In this document: positions 33,823-45,000 of the stretch, one piece after another
Position numbering within the stretch: the stretch's first letter is position 1
Layout of the letters: every line of letters starts with the position of its first letter
NCBI RefSeq assembly: GCF_963675165.1
Contig: NC_087378.1
Location: 7,803,273 to 7,867,272 of the forward strand
Direction: 5' to 3'
Source of the DNA: Halichondria panicea
Lineage: Eukaryota > Porifera > Demospongiae > Suberitida > Halichondriidae
Length of the DNA stretch: 64,000 nt
Made by a program: the position numbers and the translations under genes
Notes under the pieces: model-generated
Database searches by the model: none
The model's input: only the letters and a program-made list of their open reading frames with translations
Told to the model about the DNA's origin: nothing

Positions 33823-36800
33823 ATGAGATCCTCAGGAAACAAGTCAGCTGTCACTATTGATACCCTTGGTGATGATGAACCTCTACCAGAGCTATCAAAG
33901 ATATTTCCCAGGCCAAGCTGGCAGCTACAAGCTTGTGTAGTGTCAGTACTGATAAACCCTCTCATGTATCGAGTGTACCAGATACTAGTAACCATTGGCT
34001 ACATCCTCTGTCCTATTGGAACCAGTGGGTCCTTTTCAGCCTCTGCATGTAAGTTACGAATTGATGCAAAGGGTTACTATTAATTCTGTGTTTCACACCC
34101 AGATGCATCTAACTTTGTGATATGTCCGGTGCCAGTGGTGGATTTGAGCTGGACTGGATTGTTTCTGGGGTGGAGGGGAAGTGCCCTGGTCGTAGCTATT
34201 GTATCCGTGGTGTTTCTGGTGTCTTACTTGTTCATCAGAGCTTGCTTGACTCGCTGGAATCCACGGAGGATCATCAAACAGATAGTAAATTGCACAGTTA
34301 AAGGTCAGTTGATTGTATTATGTGTGTGCTAAATCAGTAGCGAGGATTCATAATTGTTATTTTTGCGTTAATTTGTTTATAGAAAACGAACGTAAAAAAG
34401 AAAGAGACAAGTTTGATGTCTCTCTTTTAACATCTGTTTTGACCCCTGCTCTGAGTTTTTCTCTGGTTGTGTTTTCACATCATTTGCTGCTTCAGCGCGG
34501 AGATGTGGAGTCTAATCCAGGACCAGGAAGTGAGTCACAGCTTGTCACTAGTCGACTAATAATACAATCATGTCTTGTTTGCAGACATTGGTTATGAGAG
34601 AATGGTTTCTTGTGCTGAGAAGATTGTTGAGGGCCTTTCTAGAGATCCCATTGGACTGGCTACCTCACTGTCGGCTAGGGGACTTATATCTGACACTATT
34701 ATGATGGAGACATTGATACCTAAAGTGGACAAAGCTAGAAGACTCTTTACAACTGTTTTAGAGGCTGTTAAGCTTCATCCAGGGAGGTACGATGATTTCT
34801 TAGCGATACTTCGAGAGCATGGAGTGTACACGGATCTATTGGAAACGCTTGAAATCAAAGGTATGATCACTACTCTTTCTTAATATTATACCAGAATTTA
34901 TTTATATTAGAGAAAGGTGAAGCAACAACTGAAAGTGAACCCGTTCCTTCTGAGGAGGAAGTTGTAGCTAGACGTCAACATCTTAATGCTGTAAGTGTGC
35001 CATGTACAGTGCTTATTCTTTTGGTCACCATTGTCCTTAGCTGCATCATACTATGCTATAATAATACATAGTCTGTATCAGACACATAATAATAGGTATA
35101 TGCATGGTTTTGGAAAATGCCCTTATACTAAATGGGGCACCTAACTGTATGAGACCAAATGTGGACGTTACAAGGCAAGGTAATAATGTAGTAACTAACA
35201 AGTCAATGTCCTCAGGCCAAACCATTTCATCTGCTACTGTCCCTCCCTTCAGATGAATGAAAAGATACATCAGAGTGATTTGAAACAAGTTTATGAGCTA
35301 TTGCATACCATTATAGTTGGTCTTTGAGTCTCATCCGTTAATTACCTTTTCACTCTCAGATGAATCAATGGATATTTTCAAATTATGGAAAAGCTCATGA
35401 TCTATTGTGGCCTGCTAATATCAAATGGTACAACTTGGGAATTGTTCTGGAAGTAGACCCAAACACACTGGAAGGCATCAGGATCACCAACCAAAATAAC
35501 TGTGATGACTGCTTCAATGCTATGCTTAAGAGCTGCTCAGAGACGAACAGCAGTATCACTTGGTCTGGTGTGTGTGAAGCCCTTAGGAAACCATCAGTGG
35601 CTCGTAATGATGTGGCAGAAAGTATTGAAGCAATGATTCGTACAAAACGAAAAAGTCCAATCCTTCGTAACGATGGAAATTCTGAGGAAGGACTGAAAAG
35701 TGAGAGTGATGCTTAATGGAAAAACCATGTGTTGTAGTCTCTCCTCCCTCTCCCATTGTGTACCGAGGGGCATATAAATATCCTCCTAACACATCACATT
35801 ACATGTTAATGGCTAACATTTTTCCATTCCATACAGTCCCTCCAGCTCAGTTTCCAGAACCAGAGTCCTCCCCAGAATACAACACGATGTTGTCCTGCAC
35901 ACCACAGCTCATTACTGCCATAGCTCAAGACCCACTGACAATCTGCGATGAGATGATTGCAGCTGGTCTCATTCAGTCGGTTTACATACGAGAATTTATT
36001 CGCCACCCCACAAACACCGACCGTGCCAAGGCAACCAAGTTGGTGGACTTCATGACGGATCGAGTCAAGACCTCTCCTTCTGACTTTGACAAGTTTATTG
36101 CCATCCTGAAAAGATTGTCCTGGACTGAAGACATTGTAGGCATCCTCCAGAAGAAGTTGATCAAAGAGAGAAAACTGGTGAATTACGTGTAGCTTAAATG
36201 TAATAGCATTAGTAATTGTCTAATAGAAAGAGGGGACTCTTTTGGTGACCTCGGATAAGTTGCTGGCAGAATGTCGCAGTGAGACAGCTGACATTGAAGT
36301 TGTGAGAGGCTACCTGGAGCAAGAAGACTGTGACGTCAATATCAGAGATGATTATACGGTATGTATAATGGTGTATGGCTATACTTGTTATGCCTCGGTG
36401 CACATGCTCAAGCGAGGTATACGGTAGTGTGTTTGTGTGTGTGTGCTATAATAGCTAGTAGTAGCTTTATGTTATGTAGCTTTGACACCTCCACCAATGC
36501 ATCAGCACCCGCTGTGCTTTCATTTGTATAATGGCTCTTGTACTGTAGGAAAGGAGTCCATTGACGTGGGCTCTTTGGAACAAACACTTTGATATTGCTA
36601 AACTGCTCCTGCAATACAAGCCTCAAGTTAATATTCAGGACGTGGTAAACCTCTTACTAATGGCAGGGTACAATGTAACATTGTGTGTGTACAGATAGGG
36701 TGGTCTCCGTTGGTGATGGCCAGTAAAGCAGGAGACCTGGAGATAGTGCAGGGAATAGTGGCACTGGGAGCAGAGATTGACCTGCCCACATATGTGAGTG

Positions 36801-39800
36801 AGACAATACCTGCATTGTGTATTATGGTAGTAACTGTCTAACAGACAAAACGGCCTCTGATGTGGGCTGCTCAAGGGGGTCATGCCGAGGTGGTTACATT
36901 TCTATTGGAGAAGGGAGCATTTGTGGATTTCCCTAATGAGGTATGAACAACTCTTTTAGTATACGGTAGTGTGTGCGTGTACATGTGTGTGCATGTGTGT
37001 GTGCATGTGTGTGTGCGTGTGTGTGTGTAGACTGCTAGCAGTGAGAAGAGAACTGCAAGGCTCTACTGTACTGATGCAGCAGGCATTAATTTTTGACTTT
37101 GTACTTTGTCATCCTTTCTAACAATCATGATTGATCATTTCCCACTCTTGTTTCCCTGTGATTAGCCTGATACAAACATCCACCGAGGCATCAGCACCTG
37201 CGGCGCTTTTATTTTTCTATAGATACATTCATACTGATAGTACCGTATAGCGCAAAATTTTCGCTGATTTCAATCCTACACGAAAATTAAGTCCACGAAA
37301 ATTGTTCATTAATTAGAATTATCTGCTATAACGTGCAAAAGATTAAAGGCGTGGCTTCCGGTAAGCAGTCATTCCACGAACATTGTGCAACAAAAAGGCT
37401 ATTCCACGAAATATATGTGCCTCGAAAAATTTCGCGCTATAATTATGGTATACAACAAAGTGTAACAGATGTAGATCTATGTAGAACAATGTTAAAGTTC
37501 AGTTTAGCGGAATTTGGCCTTTGTGGCAGCTACATAGGTCCCCAATATGACTACCGTATAGAGGTTATTTCTAGGGGGCAAAATATTCGTGGAGGCCAAG
37601 TAATATTTAGCCAGTTTGTGGATATTATTTTCGTGGTTGCTGCTTGCACTACAGGAAAAAGTAGGAAGGCCGCTACATTCGTGGGTAAAATATTCGAGAT
37701 TCAACCACAAAAACCATAAATATTTTAATTGTCCCCCCTCCGAAAATTACCCGCTATATCAAACACCACTGTCCCATCCCTAGTATCTTATTGTCTATAT
37801 CACACAGAATGGGTGGACTCCAGTCATGCAAGCCAGTCGTGATGGTCATGTGGATGTGGTGAATATCTTACTAAAGTATGGTGCAAAGGCTAATCATAAA
37901 AGCAATGTTGTAAGGAGACTTATGATTCAGAACGACTTGTGTATCATCTCAAACTTGTATGAATTGCAGGATGGGTGGACTGCTCTATCTTTGGCTACCA
38001 TAAACAACCACCCCGATGTAGTGAAGGTTCTTGAAAGTGCCATGGTCCGTGACGAGCGAGTACAAGTATGCGTTTGTTCCAATATTAATTTTACCTGAGT
38101 GGGAGGGAGTGGGGCAGGGTTTTATGGATTTTTAGCTGGGAGGGGGGTCTGGGGGTCCTACCCTTGACATTTTTTGAGGAATGGTTATCTGAGGTGCAAT
38201 TTGGGTTTTTTGTGCTTCAAACCATACATTTTACTAGTCTAGTTCGAGATTGTAGACATTTTTAAGGAGAGAAGTCATAAATTTTTATTATGACATCATT
38301 AATTTTCAGATTTCTAGGGGGGGGAATTTTGGCTGGGGATGGGAAATCCCAGGCCCCCCCCACCACCTGTATGAAACCCTGTGGGGTCTTACATTTCCTA
38401 CATGTGTATGAGCACAATAATTTATGTATATCTGTATGATGTAATGATGTAATGTTGTACTAATTGCATGCAGGATATTGCAAACACCAATGTTGATGAA
38501 AGCCATTCCAACGACAGTGGTGATGAAGACTCAGAACAAGGTAATCACATTTCAATAGTAATTTTTGAAAATAAGCTGAGTTTCAATACTTCTAATGCAG
38601 ACAAATATCTTCAAAAATTCAACGAGCTTATGGAAGACACAGAACAAATTGATATGCAATATTTGAAACTGTACCTCATTGGTCTCCCGGGTGTTGGGAA
38701 AACAACTTTTCGAAAACGTTTAACTCGATCCCTTGTCAATATATCATCTTTGCCTCTGGAGGACAGACAACATTATAGCACTCATTTAGCAGAATGCATA
38801 CAAACACTTTGCATACTTCAAGACGAAGAACATTTTGATGTAGAAATTTCTGAAAGCCTGGATGATGAAATGAAAGCAATTTTCAAATACTTGCTGGGAA
38901 AAACAGAAATGAAGGAACCTGCTCCCACTGACTCTGACTCCACTCAGGCAATTCACTCTGAAGGTCCTCTTGATTCAAATACCAGTCAGGAATATGAAGG
39001 ATTATCAACTCTGCTCGATTCCAATCCAGTTGGTGAATCTAACAAAGTAACAGAACCAACTGAAAAAGACGAAACTAAATCAAAGCTTTCTCGTGTGTTG
39101 GCAGAGATCAGGGGAGTTGTTGCTTCTGGAAACTATGCAGACTTTATTTTAAGACACAAGATTCTGCTCAATATTATAGATATCGGTGGACAGCCTGGAT
39201 TTTTGGAGATGCTTCCCTTCATATGTGGTGGTCCTGGAATATTTTTTGTTTTTTTCCCTTTAGACAAAGAATTTGATAAACGATACCAAATATGCTATCA
39301 GCGTGATGAGGATAGAATAACACCTTACGAAGCAAGCTATTCGATTCGAGAGACTATTGCCCAAATATTGTCTGGAATTAGCTACCACACATCTGAAATA
39401 TTGCCCATAAACGACAAGTACAAACAATTTACAAGTGTTAAACCAACTATCACACTCATTGGTACTTTTAAAGATAAGCTTGAGCAACAAATGGAAAAAA
39501 AGGATGCAATGCAAGTAAGCGGTTCTGAGGTGGCACAGCAACAAACCACAGTTTCTGAGGAAACGGCAGCAAAAACAAGACAAAAATTAGAAGAGTTGCA
39601 CAAATCGGTAAAGGAAACTACTTCAAAATCATATTTTAGTGATTTCGTAGTCCCAGCAAATGCACGTGAGAATAAAATATTCTTTGAAGTTGACAACTAT
39701 GAAGGGGATGATAAGGATCTTGAACCAATTAGAGCTCATATTCGCAGCTGTCTTCGAGACAATAAGGGATCCATGAAAGTTCCCATTCGGCCTGTTCAGC

Positions 39801-41744
39801 TATTGTTCAGTATCATTCTTAGAAAAGAGTACCAGATTGTGAAACTGGAAGATTGTATGAAGATTGGCAACGAGTTGAATATGGACGAGGATACTGTGGA
39901 TTTTACTCTTTGGTATTTCAACCAGTTGGGAACTATTATTTATCGACCAGAAGTTGGTGGATGGTTTATGGGAAATGTCATTTGTAGCCCACAAGTCATC
40001 TTCAACAGTATTAGTACATTGATAATCGAGCCTCTACTGAAGCTTCACAGGAGGGAAAAATGTTTTGCGGGAAAACATCACGATGAATGGGAAAAAGGAC
40101 AGTTTTTACTCGAAACAGTTGAAAAATCCCTACCCTCTTCTGGTGATGACTTAACAGTTATTCCTTTGGAAAACCTCATCATATTTCTAGAATATGTACA
40201 TCTGATTTCACCCATCAAAGCAAAGGAAGTATCTATACGCAGTGAAACTTCAGTAGTTCGATATTTCATGCCTGCCATTCTAGATTGTGCTACTCAAGAT
40301 GAATTGTTAACTGCACCCGTTCCAAATAATGATACTCCAGTTTCACTGCTCTTGTTCTTCAAGTATGGTTCAAGTAAAGAGTTAGCAAATTCGGTACCTA
40401 TTGGTCTTTTCTGTGCAATGATTGCTAAATTAGTTTCGGATGGAGATGAGGATATTTTTGGAGCCGAATGGAAACTTGTGGATTCACATGTTAAACGAAA
40501 CATTGTTTCCTTTCGTGTTGGTGTTTGTGATCACATCGTTATATTGGTCTCCCATGCTGGTTGCTATGAGGTACGCGTTACAAGATCAGATAATTCATCA
40601 ATTGAACTGTACGACCTTTGTACGTATGTCTACACAACAATAATGGCTGTGCTGAAAGATCTGAACCATTTCGTTTGTCCCACCATTGGTTTCATTTGCC
40701 CTTGTGGTCAGCACCAAGATACAAGTCTCCGAGTACTCCACAACAGCTGTGTGATTGTAGTCCCAAAGAGAGAATCGGCCTTCTTCCGGTGCTTGAAAAC
40801 CAAGAAGAAAGTCAGTCTTATCAATCAACAGTATTATCATCCCTGGATAACAAAGGTACGTATACGTACATTGACTTAGTTGGTGATTATTCTATTTTAT
40901 AGGAAGCTAATAGCAACAGAGAGGTTGTACTAAAAGCATTTCCATTTGATGAGCCAGATGGTCTCATTCTCGTGGTCTGGAAAGGGATCACTAAAGCAGC
41001 TCTCCACTACCACCAACGAGCTGTGTATCCAAGCAGCTGAATCAGGCGATTATTACATGTGCTGTGTTAAGAAAGGGGAGACAGCCAGTTTCACTGTACA
41101 CCACTTCATAAAAACAGGTAAGTATCGTACACTGACTGTACTGTATGATAAGTTGCTGGTGCAAGAGTTCAACACTACTGTGGCTTCTCTTTTTCGTATT
41201 AATAGCTAATTAATGTACCAAGTATGCAGTCTCCCCTTAATTAATGACCTTATGAAGCACCTTCAGATTGCCATGGCTCAACAACTGAAAATAAGCTCAG
41301 TCCAACTGTGGAGAAAGTTGTAGCAAAACCTGATAATCATAGTCCTGTAAGTTACCATATTCTGTGAATAATAATGTCCTTCCCTGTGTTGCTGTTGCAT
41401 GCCATTATAGTTGGTCTCTGAGTCTCATCCATTAATTACCTTTTCACTCTCAGATGAATCAATGGATATTTTCAAATTATGGAAAAGCTCAGGATCTATT
41501 GTGGCCTGCTAGGAGCGAATGGTGCAACTTGGGAATTGCTCTGGAAGTAGACCGAAACACACTGAAAAGCATCAACAAAACCCACCGAAGTAACTGCGAT
41601 GACTGCTTCAATGTTATGCTTAAGAGCTGCTCAGAGACGAACAGCAGTATCACTTGGTCTGGTGTGTGTAAAGCCCTTAGGAAACCATCAGTGGCTCGTA
41701 ATGATGTGGCAGAAAGTATTGAAGCATTTGTACGAAACAAATAA
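33823..41744 (+). CDS. Membrane protein-2A-CARD-Death-CARD-ankyrin-Roc/COR-like GTPase-Death polyprotein gene
   Basis: Exons: 33823-34048, 34103-34303, 34383-34529 (membrane protein plus DVESNPGP, break after residue 189), 34585-34860 (CARD-like), 34911-34990, 35360-35699 (Death), 35837-36177 (CARD-like), 36227-36358, 36549-36644, 36695-36793, 36845-36940, 37808-37909, 37970-38065 (ankyrin), 38474-38540, 38601-40855 (GTPase/COR), 40903-41117, 41267-41346, 41454-41744 (Death, TAA). If the 49-nt intron 36178-36226 is retained, translation ends at TAG 36190-36192, giving a complete 541-aa membrane-2A-CARD-Death-CARD protein; splicing at CTG|GTGAAT joins the ankyrin exons in phase. The GTPase has Walker A GLPGVGKTT (38681) and a DIGGQ switch motif (39179), then a winged-helix and COR-like region. 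Exon 40903-41117 needs a one-base frame change to connect, so the long form may be defective or the assembly wrong. Confidence 0.65.
34502..34525 (+). other. 2A-like motif DVESNPGP
   Basis: Codons read QRGDVESNPGPG in frame between a 189-residue hydrophobic upstream product and the CARD/Death product. Hydrophobic/helix-forming residues precede it, as in known 2A sites. The exon ends four nucleotides after the last P codon (phase 1). Confidence 0.8.
36941..37807. other. Long intron with MITE copy
   Basis: Third counterpart of the 15196-16386 intron, with a deletion after the TG/CG tract (about 36966-37030). It contains the MITE 37241-37450 and the adjacent inverted-repeat remnant up to about 37760. 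Confidence 0.6.
38066..38473. other. G-rich intron before the GTPase exon
   Basis: It contains G-runs (gggaggggggtctgggggtcc, ggggggg) and C-runs, with a weak inverted match between gcagggttttat near 38115 and atgaaaccctgt near 38371, so it may hold an old element. No exon seen. Confidence 0.4.
38601..40855 (+). other. GTPase plus COR-like region (exon of the 33823-41744 gene)
   Basis: One 751-codon exon. GLPGVGKTT is a P-loop; about 165 codons later NIIDIGGQPGF is the switch II / DxxGQ region, with a low-complexity insert of about 90 residues between them. Downstream the pattern of a winged-helix segment (Y-F-N-Q-L-G-T-I-I-Y-R then V-I-C-S-P-Q-V-I) followed by a region ending V-R-Y-F-M-P-A-I-L resembles COR domains of Roco proteins such as those in DAPK1-type kinases. 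Assignment to Roc rather than another small-GTPase class is inference. The preceding 60-nt intron (38541-38600) is stop-free and a multiple of three, so retention would also give an open protein. Confidence 0.65.
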
Positions 41745-42024
41745 TACCAAGCCTTCTTAGCGATAAACTGAAAGAAAGTTTATAGAGGAACCTTTATGGT
41801 AGAGACAGCTATTTAAAATACGGCTCAACACAAGAACTTTATGTTAGGATTTTTACGTTAGCTAGCTGACATGATGTAGCTATACAAAATAATTGTGTAT
41901 AGCATGCAATGAATCTCATTAATAATATTAAATGAGGAAGTGGTTTAATTCTGAGCTAATTACCAGCTAGTTCTGGCACGACGGTGTGGGCCAAAGCTGC
42001 TGTGGGGCTGGGGCGTAGAGTCGA
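41745..42024. other. Conserved intergenic block
   Basis: 3' flank of the Death exon and presumed promoter of the next 2A gene. Related blocks occur at 17621-17875, 31982-32306 and 56651-56911. It shares gcatgcaatgaat and GGAAGTGGTTTA (41936-41947). No coding sequence. Confidence 0.5.
41936..41947 (+). promoter_or_regulatory. Conserved GGAAGTGGTTTA
   Basis: 78 bp upstream of the ATG at 42025. See 17821 for the motif description. Confidence 0.4.
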
Positions 42025-45000
42025 ATGTCTCCTCTCAATGTCTCTCTGCTGGTTCTGGCATTCTGTTTGCTGCTTCAGTGTGGAGATGTCAAGCCCAATC
42101 CAGGACCAACAAGTAAGAACTATGCTTGCTCTAAGTAACTAAGATTTAGTTGTCTCTGTTTGCATGCATGGTAGATCCAGGTTATGAAGCAATGGTTGAC
42201 TGTGGACAAGAAATTGTCAGGTCCCTATCTACAGATCCAACAGGATTTGCTGTCTCTTTTCTTAGTAAGCGATTGATATCTCCTACTATGCTCAGAGAGA
42301 CAAATGAGCTGAATGAAACGAAAACTAAAAAAGCAAGCAGACTGTACACCGAAGTGTTAGAAAAAGTGGAGCAATATCCTGAAAAATACAACGAATTTGT
42401 TGATACACTCAAAGAGAAGAAAGAATGTGACACTGTTCTAAAACTTGGCCTCAAATACACTCTTCACGGTAGGTCGGTCATTGCTAGCATAGTTAGTGTG
42501 GTATACGTCATCTCATTGTGGTACTCATCTTTCCAGTAGAGGAAGATGCCAAACGTAGAGAAGTTATTACCCAAGAAAGCGAAAATGGTGGTGCTATTGT
42601 TAGAAGTGATTCTCTTGCAACATCAGACTTTAGCTCTCCACCCACCAGCCCAATGTCAATGTCATGGAGTTCTGCTTCTTCACCGTCTTCCTCGCTAACC
42701 GGGGGAAGTATGAAGCCTGTTAATGAAGGAGGTAAGGACACTTGTTATTGGCAACATAATGTGTATGTTGTTGGCTTTCATTTTCAGCATTGAATGCTCT
42801 TCGCAGTGCTAACTTAGTTGGTATGAGGCACCATTTCTCTGTGTTCATCACAAATGTTAAGAAGGGATTATCTACCAGTGATGTTGAGGGCTTGAAAAGT
42901 ACATTGAACACTTATTATACAAATATGCTTGTGCTTGGAGATATTGAGAGTATTATTACTTACTTGGTAAACAAGAATTATTGGAACTATTTGAATTGTG
43001 AGCACCTTTTCTTGGTGATTGATACGTATGGAAATGATGCCTTGAAAAAAGAGAAAAAAGAGTTTGAAAAGAGGAGAATATCATATTCTGTTGCTACTAA
43101 ACTTCAAGAGTATTTATCAGGAAGAAGAGATTTACTTTCTTACAAAAAAGAGGCTAGAGGTCGATCAAGTAATAAACACAGAAGAAGCAGCTCGGAGTAT
43201 CGTGGCCAGTTATCTATGAAATTGGAGATAGATGTAAGTACAAGCTCATTAAACGACATTGAAAAGTTGTGGTCGAGATTAGCAAATGTTGGTTTACCCA
43301 AGATTGGAGTAGTTCTGGACAGTATCATTGCTGGGTGTGTCCATATCATTTGGACCATACTTCTTCCAAGCATTGCACTAGATTTTCGAAAGAAGGCTAC
43401 GCAGCCTGGAGCAGCCGAGTTTTTTATGGTGAATAAAATTGTTCAAGTGATCCTAAATAAGGAATGTATTTATCCTGCTGGACACTTAACTTCTTCTTCA
43501 ATTGCAAATAAACTGTCAGCATCGGAATCTATTGAAGAAGAGCCAGCTGAGCTGAGTGGATCAGAGGAGGAGCCGGATGAAACACAGGATGAAGAAACTG
43601 TAACAGCTGAACAATCTCTTGAGGAGGAGGAATCTACAGTGAATGATGCAGCTGAGGAAGTGAAGAGTAAAGAGAAGGATTCTAAAGACATCAGTGATGA
43701 GCCTGTGAAAAGTGAACCACCCACTAAAGAAAAGGGTCCTGGAATTGTGAGTATCCTGATTATTGTGTATTAATTCCATCAACTTGTCTTTAATATTTCC
43801 TTTAGCTGTCTACATGGGCTAGAAAATTCAAAGAAAAACGCCTTTTTAAAAAAAAGGTAGGATGTATTTAATTAAGAACTTGTTTGCATCTCATAATTAT
43901 GTATATTTACAGACAATCTCGGATAAGTTACTGGCAGAATGTCGCAGTAAAAAAGCTGACATTAAAGTGGTGAGAGGCTACCTGGAGCAAGAAGACTGTG
44001 ACGTCAATATCAGGGAAAATGATGACGTATGTAATAATATTATGGTGTTTGTCTCTATACTGTACAATGGCCCTTGACTTTAGTTCAAGTGGAGTCCATT
44101 GATGTGGGCTTGCGAGAACAAACACTTTGAGATAGGGAGGCTACTCCTGAAGTACCACCCTCAAGTTCATATTCAGGACAAGGTGTGTAGAAAACAAAAT
44201 GACGTAGGTAGTATTGTGTATGTGTGTACAGAGAGGGTGGTCTCCGTTGGTGATGGCCAGTAGAGCAGGAGACCTGGAGATAGTGCAGGGAATAGTGGCA
44301 CTGGGAGCAGAGATTGACCTGCCCACAAATGTGAGTGAGACAATTTTGTGTTGATAACTGATTGATGTGTGTCCAACAGGTAAAATGGACTCCTCTGATG
44401 TGGGCTGCTCAAGAGGGTCATGCAGAGGTGGCTAGATTTCTACTGGAGAAGGGAGCATTTGTGGATTTCCCTGACGAGGTATGAATAGTCAAACACCACT
44501 GTCCCACCCCTATAGCTATCTCATTGTCTGCCACACAGAATGGGTGGACTCCAGTCATGCAAGCCAGTCAGGAAGGTCATGTGGACGTGATCAATATCTT
44601 GCTGGACCACAACGCTAAAGTCAACCATCAGACTGAAGTAAGACCACCTAATACTAGCTGTAGCTAACTATACACAATTACTTTCAGACAACCTGGTGTG
44701 CTCTGATGGCGGCTGCTAAGAACAAGCACAGTGATGCGGTGGACACACTTCTAAAGAGAGGAGCTCAAGTGGACATACAGAGATATGTGAGTATCAGAGA
44801 AAATTATCTATTTATCGAATTGTTTACCCTTTACAGGATGGATCCACCACACTGCATGTTGCAAGCTATTACAAAGGCAACTCTGCTGTCATGAAGACCT
44901 TATTCAAACATAGAGCAAATATTGATCACCTAAATAAGGTAATTTTGTGGTGCATTGATATTGGCTTCTGATAAGCTACTGGTGCATGTCTATCAATCTA

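Noticed and set aside
38468..38473. ATG opening the 803-codon GTPase frame as a gene start
   Set aside because: The ATG lies within the splice acceptor tract (gcatgcag) of an ankyrin gene intron; upstream exons join in phase.
40618..40902. Overlapping 94-codon frame within the GTPase exon
   Set aside because: An alternative frame of a large conserved exon, without splice or domain support.
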